Assembly (NCBI GenBank): GCA_963921825.1
Contig: OY997588.1
Span: forward strand, 59,962,803 to 60,026,802
Source of the DNA: Erodium maritimum
Taxonomy: Eukaryota; Streptophyta; Magnoliopsida; Geraniales; Geraniaceae
DNA: 64,000 bases
Reading direction: 5' to 3'
Part shown: positions 32,221 through 45,510 of the stretch, piece after piece
How positions within the stretch are numbered: position 1 is the first letter of the stretch
Layout of the letters: every line of letters begins with the position of its first letter
The notes under the pieces: generated by a model
Seen by the model: the letters and a program-made list of their open reading frames with translations, nothing else
The model's database searches: none
What the model was told of the DNA's origin: nothing
Translations under genes and position numbers: made by a program

Positions 32221-35200
32221 ATGGGAACTGGAAATGCTGGTCGTCCTAACTTTCCTGTAAGACCTTCTGGTACTCCTTTTGCAGCTGCTCCACCAACAAT
32301 GACACCATTTTCTTCCTCGGGTCCTGTACTTGGGTCAGATGCGCCTGGATTTAGGCCTTCTCCTCCAGCTAGGTTCAGTGATCCATCTGTCCCTGCACCA
32401 CCACCTTCATATGTTCCACCAACAGCTGGACCCTTTCAGCGTTTCCCTACTCCACAATATCCCGCAGCAGGACAAGTACCCCCTGTTCGCCCTCCGCCTG
32501 TTGGGCAACCACCAATGCAACTTCCTGCTGGTCAGGTATCTCCCTCACCAGCTTCCTTCCTTTCACGGCCACAAATGCCAACAGTGCCAATGGGATCTCC
32601 ACCACCAAAAACTAATTTTGCACCCCCAGTTATGAATTTTGGTCCACCCTCCACTGATTCATCGTTTCCACCTGCCAGACCTAGCTTTCAGCCATCTATG
32701 CCTCCTATTGAGTCTTCATATACTGCAGGCCCCAGAGGCCCTTTGCAGGCACCACTGCCTGGATATGTAAGTAAGCAACCTAATGCAGCTCCACAAGCCC
32801 CACCCGTGCAAGCTCCGTTCGGTGCCCATCAGGGAGGATTTGCACCAGGTCCTCCAACATCATCTCATGCTTTTCATGGTCATCAAGGAGGTTATGCACC
32901 ATCTCCACCGGGATCAGCCCCACCTGGCTTGCATCCTAGAGACCAAATGCAATATCCAGGCTCTGGCCCTCCTACAGGTGTTGTCCACGGGTTAGTGGAA
33001 GACTTTGGCTCCCTCTCTATTGGATCTGTTCCTGGATCAATGGATTCTGGAGTTGATACTAAGGCATTGCCAAGGCCATTGGATGGTGATGTAGAGCCAA
33101 TTTCATTTTCCCAGATGTATCCTATGAATTGTAATTCAAGATATTTACGGCTTACGACCAGTGCCATACCAAATTCCCAGTCTTTGGCCTCAAGGTGGCA
33201 TCTGCCTCTTGGAGCAGTTGTATGCCCTCTTGCAGAATCTCCTGATGGGGTTAGTGTCTCTGAATTCGGAATGATCAAAGTCTAATAATTGGAGACACCA
33301 TTGCAATGTTTAATTCGAAACTCATTTTCTCTACCTGATTATATTGTCTGTTAATTACTTTTTGTTCCAGGAGGAAGTGCCAGTAGTTAACTTCGCTTCG
33401 ACAGGCATTATTCGATGCAGAAGGTGTCGCACATATGTAAATCCTTATGTAACATTTACTGATGCTGGAAGGAAGTGGCGTTGTAACATCTGTGCTTTGC
33501 TAAATGATGGTAAACTGCACTCATTACTTTTGTTTCTTTTTAAAAGTAAAGGACATGCCATACTATTTGGAAGGGTAATGGTCTTGCTATTGCAATTTAC
33601 GTTTCTATTTTCATGTTCTCTCATTTACACAATAGTCAATAGATAAGGAAGTATTTGTCGTTTCAAAGACATTGAGGCATGCAGCCTCTCTACTTTAAAA
33701 TAACATTTTTTATTCTCTTGGTAGTTTCCCATAGACCCTTCTCCCCAGGTTCTGCTATGCTGTACTGATACTTTGTTGAGCCAAAGAAATAAGATTTCCT
33801 AACTTCATTGATAATGATTGCTCTGGCCAGCTACCTATAGCTCAGTTGTATTGATATGTTGATGAGAAAGAAAGTACCTTTCATTTTCAATGAGAAGGTA
33901 CCTTCTGATTCAGTAATCCCAAAATAAATAAAGTAAACAAAAAATTGCTTATTTCCCACTGTACGGAAGGGATTTTGCTGCAGTGCTTCTTGCAGAAAAG
34001 AATGTGGGTCAACATAGTCAAAGAAGCATAGGGATGAATATTGTTTAGATTTATGGTATCAGAGTTTTGAATGGTTTGATTACTAGTACTTTTTAACACA
34101 ACACCTGAAAGCAAGTAGAACAATTGGAAAATGAGAAAAATAAGAAAGAAATGTACAGAAATTAGGTTTGGCCTTACAAAACAAAGCAGTTAGCATCAAA
34201 GGTTTCATACTAGTTTAAAAGGCTATGGTGCCTTACAGATTCTCAGTGTATTCCATGGTAATGGTATCTAACAGACCCTTAGTTAAAACTTTTCCATGGA
34301 AAGATACATATAGGGACTCTACTAGACTCCTGACAGACCCACTTTGAGTTGTGAATAGATTCCCAGAAGAACATATGAAAACTTGTACTGGACTATATGC
34401 CTGCTGCTAACTACATGGGTACACATAATTGTCTCTAACTCAATTACCAACTGCAGAACTAATTAAGGGATACTGTTTATTGTTACAGTGAAGGAATAAT
34501 GTGATAAACATTAAACTACACAGCTAAATGTTTTGTTTTTATTTTATGTTTTAATACTCTTATTTACATAGTTTTGGTACATAGTTTCTCTTAGGTACTT
34601 CTAGTTATGTTGATCGCAAATAAATTGTTATATTCTTAACTTCTTTTTTTCCCTTCCAGTTCCTGGTGATTATTTTGCCCATTTAGATGCCACTGGCAGA
34701 AGAATTGATTTGGATCAGCGACCTGAGCTTATCAAGGGTAGTGTGGAGTTCGTCGCACCAACTGAATATATGGTGCGGCCTCCAATGCCACCACTATATT
34801 TTTTTCTGATCGATGTTTCAGTATCTGCGGTTAGAAGTGGTATGGTGGAGGTAAGAATTTTTTTTCCCAAAAAGAGTATTGTTCCACAACTGGCCTTTCC
34901 CTACACAACAAATACTTTTATGCATATTTTACTGAACATTCTCATACAGTATGCTAATTTGGTGTTATCCTGAAACCATATTGTATTTTGGTACTCATTT
35001 TTCTCGTATATGAAATATCTTCTTACACTTAATTTACAGATATAGATTATACATTTTCAAGAATTTTGTGGACTGATGTGCACCCGTTTTGCTTAGAATG
35101 ATAAGACATTTAGGGTGGCCACTATATTTGAGCTTGGCATGTGGAGTTTAAGAGGAATAACTAATAATTGTGTGTTTCAACTTATCTATGTTTAGTTAAT

Positions 35201-38200
35201 CACTATATGCAACTTCAATTCATGGTGATGCAACTGTGGCATCACTTGCCTGCACCTTTGATGTGTTTCCCCCTTCTACATTTAGTTATAGACAATACAT
35301 TCTCTCTCAAGGATAAAATTTAAATGATTTTTGAGTGTGCTTGTGTTTTGTTTAAGGTAATTCTCTGTATCCTAGCCTGCGCCTCAGTATGTGTGAGTTC
35401 TTACAATCATCTTGATGTTTAATATCACTTTGCAGTCTGTGGCCCAAACTATCAAGTCATGTTTGGATGAGCTGCCTGGCTACCCTCGTACACAGATTGG
35501 GTTTATAACTTTTGACAGCACCATACACTTCTATAATATGAAGGTAAGTGGTCTGGATTATTCTTTGTTTGAATGAAAGTTGTGCTGTAGTAGACCTTGC
35601 TTTGGCATCTTAGCCAGAATAAATGCTGAGTAACTTGGTGCTTTTCTTGCTCAGTCATCGTTGACTCAACCTCAGATGATGGTGGTGTCGGATCTAGAAG
35701 ATATATTTGTTCCATTGCCAGATGATCTCCTGGTCAACCTGTCAGAATCTAGAAGTGTGGTGGAGACATTTCTGGATAGCTTGCCATCCATGTTTCAAGA
35801 CACTTACAATGTTGAATCTGCATTCGGTCCAGCTTTAAAAGCAGCATTCATGGTCATGGTGTGTTAATTTGCCCCTTTTTGTTTTATGTGATGTTGTTTT
35901 TAGTTTTTTTTTTATGAGCAAGTTATTCTCATTATTTGTGCTTGCTCTATGTCCTCTTTCTCTCTATGCAGAACCAACTTGGAGGGAAATTGTTAATTTT
36001 TCAAAACACGTTGCCATCTCTTGGTGTTGGTCGTTTAAAATTACGTGGAGATGACCTTCGTGCTTATGGAACAGATAAAGAACATACACTAAGAATACCA
36101 GAAGATACATTTTATAAGCAAATGGCTGCTGATCTAACTAAATATCAGATAGGCGTGAACGTATACGCATTCAGTGACAAATACACTGATATAGCCTCCC
36201 TAGGTAGGTGATTGTGCTTTCTTCAAGAGTATTGAAACTTCGGGAATGGATGAAATTATTGTTAAAACTTATTTTCATGATATATTATAAATTGGGATAA
36301 TTGTCAAAACATGCACTTATGTTTTGTCCACAAACGAAATAGTGCACAATGTTTTGTCCACGTCGTCTGGCTACCCCTATGAATCGTCCACGCACTTCTG
36401 TTAGAAAAGTGTAACAGCAGAACCTGAATTGACAATTTTGCCCTTTTGGTTTGAAATTCAAAAATAATAATTTCGTCCAAAAAAATGAGTGGCTGAGGAT
36501 TGTTAGGGCAATTTCGTCCAAAAAATATTCAGACACAAGCACATGATAGAACGTGAGGCTACAGATTCGAATGTTCTGTTAATTTTACTGACAGAAGTGT
36601 GTGGACGATTCATAAGGGTAGCCAGACGACGTGGACGAAACATTGTGCACTATTTCGTTTGTGGACGAAACATAAGTGCATGTTTTGACAATTATCCCTT
36701 ATAAATTTTAAGCTAATTTTATTTATTGCATTTAATTTGGTAAATGAAGTTAGAAATTTTCAGCGTCATATATATATATATCGTCTTGTCCTGTTGAGTA
36801 TATTATGGTGAGTTGTGGGGCCATTTTTACTCATCTTATAATTATGCCTTTCCTATATTGGACGGGAAAATAAATGGTGTTTGCTGAAAATTCTCATCAT
36901 GATTATTTCTTGTAGTAGCACTTTGAAGGACTTGGGGTTTGGTTTTATAGGTCAAACAGTTTATGTAACTAGTGTTGATTGGTTATGTAAATAATTATGT
37001 TTGTTTTGTAGTTATTTTCTTATCTAGTAGTTGAGTGCACATTTCCTCTCGTCTCATTTATTTTTATTTCTATCTTTTCTAGTCAATAAGGCCTTTTACT
37101 TATTTGCAAATTGAGTTCGGGGTAGTGTGGTCCTTACTTGTCAATTGAAATATAACTGACGGTATTTATTTTAATACGCAATGCAGGAACTCTGTCAAAA
37201 TATACAGGCGGTCAGGTGTATTATTATCCAGGCTTCCAGTCAGCCACTCAAGCAGAGAAACTGAGACATGAGTTGTCAAGAGATCTTAGAAGGGAGACAG
37301 CCTGGGAAGCTGTAATGCGTATCAGATGCGGAAAAGGTAGGCCAAATGATGGTTGTTTTGCAGCTTATCTATGCGAAGCTGTTACGATCATATGAAGTAA
37401 CGCTGATTCTTTTATGCTTTGTACTTTTAGGAATTAGATTTACATCTTACCATGGGAACTTCATGCTGAGATCCACTGATCTATTAGCGCTTCCAGCTGT
37501 GGATTGTGATAAAGCATATGCAGTGCAGTTATCTCTTGAAGAGACATTACTAACAACACAGACTGTGTATTTCCAAGTTGCTTTGCTGTATCCTCAAGTG
37601 CACAAATATTTTACATGAGTTGATGTCCTGACACACAACACACGTATGCATGAAACATGCTTTTTGTGACTTCTCCAGTATGAACATGTTTACATGCATA
37701 GCGGGCTTATCTTCTACAAAAATAGTATCTAAACCTATTTATATCTACCACTATCTCATGACCCCTGTTTTTTCATTGAGTATATATCTATATGGAGTGA
37801 AGTTTGGTTGACCAGAAGTAGTTATCTTGAGTGATGAGCTTCTTCCACCTAAGTTTGCTTGTAAAAACTATGTTTCCTGGTGGCTGGAAGATTACATCCT
37901 TGTAAGTAACTAAAAAAATAACCTTCTCAGCCTAATTTAGCAAACCATATGATCCTTCCTTTTCACCTATTTAAGTGATCAGTCTAGACCTTTGTAGACA
38001 TAGTCAGAATCTGTGTTATAGTGTTTTATCGGAAAGCAAGTCCTCTGAGAATCCATGACTATGGGGTATGTTTGTCTATTTGCTCTTCCCTATTAATCTT
38101 TGCAGGGAGTGTTCATGTGCTGTGTGTGTGTGTGTATATATATGTGTGCGTATATATATATATATGTATATATAGGGGAAAAATAATTAGAAGCATGTAT

Positions 38201-40340
38201 ATTTTCTTAACAATCAAAAGATACACTGCATCATGTGGAGAAAGACGTATTAGAGTACATACAGCTGCTGCACCAGTTGTTGCCGATCTAGGGGAGATGT
38301 ACCGACAAGCTGACTCCGGTGCCATCGTTTCTTTATTTTCTAGGCTAGGTAAAGTTGATTTTGATTTGTTATGTTACTTTATATGTTACTGATCTTAATG
38401 CTTAAATGATTTCTTGATTATCCACTGAAATAATCTGCAGCAATTGAGAAAACATTGTCCCATAAGCTGGATGATGCACGCAATGTTGTGCAGCTAAGGA
38501 TCGTCAAAGCCCTCAAAGAATATCGAAATCTTCACTCCGTTCAGCATCGCTTGGGGGGCAGGATGATATATCCAGAGTCTCTGAAGTTCTTGCCTTTGTA
38601 TGGTTTAGCGCTATGTAAATCAGCTGCTCTCCGTGGAGGGTATGCTGATGTCTCACTCGATGAACGCTGTGCAGCAGGTCATACCATGATGACTCTACCT
38701 GTTAAGAAATTGTTGAAGCTCTTGTATCCTAGCTTGGTTCGCGTTGATGAATATCTTTTAAAGGTGAGTTTTGTCTGCATTGGAATATTTTTAATTGTGA
38801 TATTGGTTCTGTTTGGCTTATTGGAGTACAAATAGGTCCCTTGGTTGGGTTGTGAGTAGCCCTCCTCATTTATGTGACATCTCAGTTGGTTATAATGATT
38901 TTTGACTCTGCATCTCTCATGTGCAGGCATCTGCTAGTGCAGACGAGTTCATGAAAACCATGCAAAGGTTGCAATTGACAGGAGAGAGCTTAGATTCTAG
39001 AGGAGTATATATATACGATGATGGTTTTCGGTTAGTTATTTGGTTTGGTAAAATGTTGTCTCCTGACATAGCCATGAATCTACTTGGACAAGATTTTGCA
39101 GCAGAGTCATCAAGGGTATGTTATTGGTGCATTAAGATGTCTGAATATCATTGATTTCATTTCATGGTCATCATCATTGTAAAAACATGTTACTAGATTA
39201 ATGTGGATAGCAGGTGTTTGACAGGGGGAAATATTTCTCTCTTTTATAATGCTTTTTTTAAAGTTCGGAATGGCAGAGAGTTAGATTTTATTTGTGGGTT
39301 TAAGTTATCGGGTTCGATAATAATAAAAACAACCTTAGTATTAAGAAAGGAAAATATTATTAAATTAGATGTAGGAAATGCCAGGTCCTTCCTATTTCTC
39401 TGTAGATAATAGGGCATACTCTTAATCAATAGACTTATTCCATTTCACTGTTATTCTCTTCATACCCTCCCATTTCATTATTGACTAAGATTTCCAAGTG
39501 TTGTAAAATAAATAAATTTCCTTAGATATCTAACTGTTCATTTTTATGGTATTTTTATCAAATAATATCTCTTTTCTCAATTCTATACTTAACAGAACAC
39601 ATTATATCTCCATATTTTTTTTAAATTGTCCTCTATTTTTTATGTTTATGAACATGAGTTGTCTTTTAACTTACCAGGCTGCTATTGTCTTGGACCTTTT
39701 CTCTTTCATTTATGATAATTCATAATTCCTTTGCGAAGGGTAGGTTGTAGGATCATGTTGTCCTCGACATTTCTTAGATATTTATCCTTTTTTTACCTTC
39801 CAGAAATTTATAATGTTGCAAGTGTTTCAAGTTTAACTCATTCCCTTTGATACTTGTTAGTGAGTTATACAAACTTCTTGATTTGTTTGCATATTATTGG
39901 CTGCATCAGTGTGGTCTAGAATGCAATTGGAATACTCTATTATATCTTTTTATTCTTCATTTTCCACTTATTCCTACTCATTTTGTTGATTTTCCTGGTT
40001 GATGTTTTTTTCTATGAATAGCGATTTATTTGACATTGATTTACATATTAATTCTCGTTCAAATTGTAACTGATTCTCCGTGGTGTTGTGTGTTCTTGGT
40101 GACCAGGTTACCCTTTGTGAGCATGACAATGAAATGTCAAGAAAGTTTATGCGATTAATTGAGAAATTCAGGGTTAGTGACCCTTCCTACTATCAACTAT
40201 GCCATCTTGTAAGACAAGGTGAGCAGCCCAGAGAAGGCTTTCTTCTTCTAGCAAACCTTATTGAGGACCAGATGGGAGGTGCCAATGGCTATGTCGAGTG
40301 GATTTCCCAAATACACAGACAAATCCAGCAAAATGCCTGA
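32221..40340 (+). CDS. SEC24A: COPII coat protein Sec24, SEC24A-like
   Basis: Cargo-binding subunit of the COPII inner coat, which pairs with Sec23 at ER exit sites and packages cargo for the Golgi. Twelve coding exons join in frame: 32221-33249, 33371-33509, 34660-34850, 35436-35543, 35655-35858, 35972-36203, 37187-37336, 37431-37587, 38221-38348, 38441-38763, 38927-39115, 40107-40340; total 1027 residues, close to the Arabidopsis length of about 1038. The first 280 residues are Pro/Gly/Gln-rich and disordered. The zinc finger is C359-X2-C362-X18-C381-X2-C384. The trunk domain follows ([38 protein letters not shown]), then beta-sandwich ([20 protein letters not shown]), helical part and C-terminal gelsolin-like domain (GVYIYDDGF ... 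WISQIHRQI). The opening MGTGN and the DFGSLS motif fit SEC24A better than the SEC24B/C type. No disabling change is seen. Intron 6 carries a MITE. Confidence 0.95.
36294..36698. mobile_element. Mutator-type MITE in SEC24A intron 6
   Basis: The element is 405 bp with ends GGGATAATTGTCAAAACATG and its inverted partner CATGTTTTGACAATTATCCC. The 9-bp duplication TTATAAATT flanks it at 36285-36293 and 36699-36707. The inverted arms extend well over 100 bp. It lies between the exons ending at 36203 and starting at 37187, away from splice sites. Confidence 0.92.
38120..38174. repeat. TG/TA microsatellite in SEC24A intron 8
   Basis: A (TG)n tract passes into interrupted (TA)n about 45 bp before the acceptor of the exon at 38221. 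Confidence 0.9.
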
Positions 40341-41420
40341 TATACAGGTAATGACTTCTAGTTTTATTGAGCAACTTATTTCACATATGTATTTTTTCAT
40401 GTTGCTCATTCAGGATGCCGAATGTTCCTGAAACATACTTGTTCCATTTTGGTCCCGAAGTATGACGATTTGCTCTATTTTGGTCCTGTATTTATTTATT
40501 TTTTGTTCTTAGCCCAGACTTGTTCCAACTGAGCCCTTTCTGTCGTCGGCCACATAAGAATCCTATAAATTGGAGAACAAATTATCACTCTGAAATGAAT
40601 TTGGAACCTAATTAGAACAATTTGACTTAGTCTGTGACTAAAGTCGAACAAAAATCAAAAGGGAGAATGACATGCTCTACTAATTTGGGACGAAATTGAC
40701 ATACTTTGGGAATAAAGTTTCCTAAAAGGGAAATGAAGTACAGTTTCAAAAAGCTATCAGAACGGGTTTTAACTAGTATTTGTATGCCAAGTACCCATAG
40801 TGTACCATTTTATTTAGACGGTATAGAGAACATTCCAACAGTGGCCACTTCTATGTGTGAATTACTGTATTTTTTTAATCAAATTGTCAGAAGTTACTTA
40901 ATTGCGGTTTCTATTCAGTTATACTTTACTCGTGGGCCACAGAAATCAAACTGAGATTTCAGGATAATTGAAATTGATGATTACTATTTCCGCGTATAAT
41001 TAATGGTTATCAACAATAGTTTCTGTATCTATTTTGTTGTATTCAGTGTAAATGCATTGCAACATTTATCTGGCTCATTTGACTAATTCATGGTTAACTG
41101 GGGACATTTTATCCCTAGTACCTCCTTTTGATGTCTCCAAGATGGCTATAACAGGTGTGCCACCACCTTTGCACCCGGTCGCGAAAATTGATTCAGAGTT
41201 TTGCGTAGTCTGGGTTTAATCAGAGAAGACAAGATCGAGCAGGAGATAGATATGCATTGAATGTTTATTGGTAACATGAAAAGATTCAATAATTCGGGGG
41301 ACTGATAATCTTGTCAAGTTTTTGTACGTTAATGTGTGTCATATATTCTCTTCTTTTCTCTTCTCCCCCAATATTTGTTTAGACAGCTTCAAATTGCTTA
41401 GCCTTTTGGATGTTGTTCTC
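40341..41420 (+). other. Probable SEC24A 3' UTR, perhaps with an intron
   Basis: Just after the stop codon, CAG|GTAATG at 40347/40348 is a possible donor, and GGCTATAACAG before 41155 a possible acceptor; the sequence 41155-41420 would then be the last UTR exon. A retained 3' UTR running on into 40420 is equally possible. No second reading frame is supported here. Confidence 0.35.
40420..40725. repeat. Degenerate inverted-repeat (MITE-like) sequence
   Basis: Left part reads ATTTTGGTCCCGAAGTATGA and the right part contains GGACGAAATTGACATACTTTGGGAA, roughly an inverted copy. The style resembles plant MITEs built from TTGGTCCC words, but no duplication was identified. Confidence 0.35.
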
Positions 41421-42593
41421 ACACTATCTATTTTAAGTTTGTTTGGTTTGGAAACTTGCTTATTTGTTGAATGAGGATTTCTGTTCTGGTTGAAGCAAGT
41501 AGGTGTCCTAGTACTGAAATATTATAGTTTTGCCTAAAATTCAATGAGTTCTGAATTGTGACACGTGATCCAAATTTTGATAAAAACTAGAATGTAGACT
41601 TTCCATTTTATTTCTTTTTTTGTTATGTTAGGACAAAGTTAATTATAAGGTACATGTTACAACTATCCATGTATAGGAGGTTCCTCTTGCTGTCACGTTT
41701 TTTTTTTGCAAATTAAAGCTAAGGTTTGATTTTGGAAATTGACATTAATGGGTTGGAGTTTGGGGTTTGGAAATTGGTAGAACGACATGGGTTCCTCTTT
41801 CTTTTTTTCTTGTTTTATGTCCACGATTTTTTGAGATAAATTTGGGTTCATTATCTTCTGTCCACAATTTTTTTAGAGAAACTGGGTTCATTGTTTCTAG
41901 CATCGAATTTATTTTTCTGGGGAATAGATGAAATTGATTTGTGATTTAGATGTGCATCTGTAGTTGTGAGTTTAGAAAAATTTGGATTGGTGTTGTGGTG
42001 AATCTGTAGCTACAGTTGTGTATCTATGGGTATGAAATTATGAGCTAGTTGGATGAGGTTGATGTATAGTAATGTTAGGCTTTTACTGCCAAGTTTTCCA
42101 GAAGCTAATTGTAAAGATAAAAAAATAACCTAATTCACTACTTTTTATTATAACCGAAAGATATAAGTATGTTTTTGTGAAACAAATGTCATCACAACAC
42201 GTTGATGCTAGCAAAGGTCATTCGAGAGCATCTTTTTGGGGTCTTCTTGGGGGAAACTCTAAAAAGATGCCCTCGAATGACCTTTTGGATGGATTATGCT
42301 ATTTTCTTGTGGTTGTTTTTGTTTAATGTTTAGCCATTTGGCCGTTGTTTATTCTTTTACCTTTGTTTAGTATAGTTGAAGACCTCATGTTGGGCGTTTT
42401 GTTTTCCCTCTACTTGGGCACCTGATTTTGTTCTGTTGTGAGGCCAAAACTTGTTTAGTGCCTCAAGTTTGTAAGAGCATTATTTGTTTCTTATCTATCA
42501 TTTTCAAAATGATGAGTTTTTTTTATACATATGCTTTGTCGATCAAAAAATATAGTATAACCCAACTAAAAAAATATAATCCAATTAAAGAAA
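41421..42593. other. Intergenic sequence downstream of SEC24A
   Basis: AT-rich without a supported gene. It contains the 25-bp hairpin at 42213-42285. TTTGAATCACT at the end is part of the next LINE's target duplication. Confidence 0.4.
42213..42285. repeat. Near-perfect 25-bp hairpin
   Basis: The arms at 42213-42237 and 42261-42285 are complementary over 25 bp with a single A/G difference, separated by a 23-base loop. The core is AGGTCATTCGAG. It has the dimensions of a small foldback; it could be a miRNA-like precursor or a remnant of an inverted-repeat element. No flanking duplication was seen. Confidence 0.8.
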
Positions 42594-42609
42594 ACAAGTT
42601 TGAATCACT

Positions 42610-45028
42610 TTTTTTTATAAGCGAAAAGTTTATTGAGGAAGTTCTATAAGCCTATAGAACAACGTACGAAAAGATCCAAGTAGACCTTTTCCTCAAACCA
42701 AAACATCTCCGAAGAGCAAAAACAAAACAGGAAACAAAACAAGACATAAATAAAACAACTTGCCTACAACCTAGTCGGGTTCAGACAAGTAAACCTGTTA
42801 GAAACTGGAACAAGGGTTAAAGCAAGTTCTGAAGTCGGTTCCAAGTACTCCTCGTCTTTCCTACCCTCGGAAACTTTCTTGAACTGCTTGAGCACCGAAG
42901 AACCAAGATCAACAGCCTTTCTACCGACTTTCGTACTGTGACTCCAATTACCCGAACTATCTTTTTTGGCAACGTCCACATTGAAACGTCCCAATTTATC
43001 CCCTTTATCAGCATAAGTCCTGGTTCTTGTCCGATACACAACCACTGGTTGAGCAATCACCTTCGACTGACCTTGCTTTGGGCGTCCACGTCTTTTCGCT
43101 TCAACCTTAGAGATCGGTTTTTATAAGGCATCCTTCCATGGACTACCTTGAAACCCGACTTCCAGGATCGAGCCTCCACCCTGAGGATGAATTTCCTGCG
43201 CCTCTGATACGACAGGATTTAGCGGGCCCAAATCGGTACCAAGTCGGTTAAAAACATCTACCAGACAAGGATCCTCACTGGCCAACTTCTGGGCCTTTTC
43301 GGATGGGCTTTTCAATCCTCCTGAATTGATTTCTTGATCTGCTGAAACTGGGCCCGGTTCACTATTCAGCCCTTTAAAACTAGCTGGGACGCATGGGCTA
43401 TTAGGCCCTGGAGAAGGCCCAACGACCAGAAGCCCAGCCTCGTCGCTAATGCGCCTCATCTCTACAATCTGCGCCACAGACTTCTCTGCTGAAACAGGAA
43501 ATGTGAATCCATCACACTGATCTGTTGCTTGAATTGATTTGGAAATCATTTTCATAGCATCACAATCAGGACGCTGATTTTGGGGGTCAACTAACTCCAA
43601 CGCCAAATCTGGCACAACCCCGGAGTTTACGTGCAACTGATCCCATTTGATCGAACTTCGTAGCACTTTCCACCGCTGCGAACTTGAAACCACACTACCA
43701 GAGCGTGCCAACGCGACGAATAACCTGTAACCGTTTATAGTGAATCCATTGAGAGTCCGAATCGCCAGCGATGCCGATGTCGGAGTGGAGAACTCTGTGA
43801 AACCGAAAAAACAACATTTCTTATTCGGCGACTTAAGGACATTGACGGCGACCACTTACCCAAATGTCGATAGAGAATTACATGCCCATTCAGACGAAGT
43901 TTTCCAGGGTAAGTTGTAGAGAAAAACCCTGCACGGATCGACGTCGTTTGACTGCGCAGGTTGAGTATGCTCAGTGCTCTGTTTTTCAGAAGGTAAAACA
44001 GAGTACCTTGCAACCCCACCCACGGTCTTGCCTGAAAACGTAACAACGTCATCTACATGTTGAATAACCTTCTACACCGCACCTGTAGCTTTGATCGGAG
44101 CAACCTTCTGCACCACACCTATAGCTTTCTCCGGAGCATTTTCTCCCTTCTGCTGCCGGTGTCGTCTTGCCTGTGTGTGATCAGAATCAACCCCAAACTT
44201 TTTAAGCTTGTTAAGCTTCTGCTTGGGTGTCTCAGCAACAGCACCGTGCAACAAATCGCAGTACGAAGCATATAAAGATAAGAGGACTGAACAGAACGCG
44301 GAGAATGACAGTCGAGTCTCCACCGTCCTCCTCCGGCCTTTGGCTTTGGCAGAGAGCAACATTGTCAATCAATGATATTCAACCACCTGTTCACAAATTC
44401 TCCAAAAAACACTTGTTTACAAATGTTCCAATACAGAGCTCCGGCAAAGGCCTTGGTGAGAGGCGACCTTGAAACTCCAATCCAATTTTGAACCAGCAAA
44501 ACTAAACCAGAAACTGAATCAGTAGAAAATCAAGGTCGATTGTCACCGGTAGAAACAATCGATCACAGCGTGCCTAATTCGTCTCCTGCAACTGTAACTA
44601 ACATTCAAACCACACGCAGTACTCACCGGAGAGGCACGGAGAAGACACGACGCCCGGAGAAGCCGGCAGACCAAATACTTGGTCTCGAACTGCACCCCAT
44701 AATCAATACGCGATGAAGAAACGAGACTAGGAGTAGAAGAACCCATAAATCAAATCTTCACCGAGTAAAACGAGCTCATCGGATTCAATTACGATTCGAA
44801 CTCGTTGAGAAAAATCGACTCACAACGACACACTTCACCAGAGCAGCAACCGGCGGGACAAGGTCGAAACAAAACGGAGGTCGGTAAATGGCAGTCACCA
44901 GCAGAACCAACCCTGAACAGGAAGAGGAGGATAACGACGCGTGACTCGCGCGTTCCTCTAGGGCCGGAGGAAGCACATAATCCCTCGCTTTTTTAATTCT
45001 GAACTTAAACTCCGGGGTTGTAATGATG
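42610..45028 (-). mobile_element. LINE carrying an RRM-type ORF1 and no ORF2
   Basis: The 16-bp sequence ACAAGTTTGAATCACT flanks the element at 42594-42609 and 45029-45044. On the minus strand it ends CTTTTCGCTTATAAAAAAAA. The 2419-bp insertion contains an ORF1 with an RNA recognition motif and a 3' tail of about 150 bp directly after it. Plant L1 LINEs with an RRM in ORF1 are known (the BNR type of Beta), but those carry a reverse transcriptase ORF2, which is absent here. Both ends look complete, so ORF2 was lost inside the element. Confidence 0.88.
42764..44368 (-). pseudogene. LINE ORF1 with RRM, frameshifted
   Basis: The minus-strand order starts with a segment containing LSFSAFCSVLLSLYASYCDL (44368-44072), then RRM pieces: YPGKLRLNGHVILYRHLGK in one frame and VNVLKSPNKKCCFFGFTEF in another, the latter holding the RNP1-like FGFTEF, followed by SLAIRTLNGFTINGYRLFV. 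A linker of over 200 residues follows (to 43121), and a last frame (43060-42764) rich in charged residues closes the ORF. At least two frameshifts break it. Such proteins bind element RNA. The copy at 59879-61697 shares the N-terminal motif and the RRM. Confidence 0.85.
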
Positions 45029-45239
45029 ACAAGTTTGAATCACTAAACAAATTAAGAAAATAGAATTTTTAAAAAATCAAGAATCAGATAATAAGTTTGT
45101 AATGATTTTTTGATAAATATCCAAAACTTAATATTTAATTTTAAAGATGAGTATTTAACGTTTTATTTCAGAAATAAATTGATTTTCTGCATAAAAAGGA
45201 AGTTAAATGATTTTAAATTTATAAAAGCAGTTTTCATAA

Positions 45240-45457
45240 GGGTAAACTACAAATGCATACCCTGAAGTTTGCACGTTTAACCGATGATTGTCCTGAAGTT
45301 TAAAGTTAACTGATGCATACCCTGAAGTTACGAGTTGTAACTCAAAACCCCTTCTGCGAGCTAAAATGACAAATATACCCTCAGTGATTTTTTTAAATAA
45401 TTTTAAAAAAATATAAATGAAGTGATTTTTTAAATAAAAATGAAGTCATTTGATAAG

Positions 45458-45510
<53 letters not shown>

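Noticed and set aside
40706-40954. 82-codon plus-strand frame after SEC24A
   Set aside because: It overlaps a degenerate inverted repeat and has no domain or codon signature of a gene.
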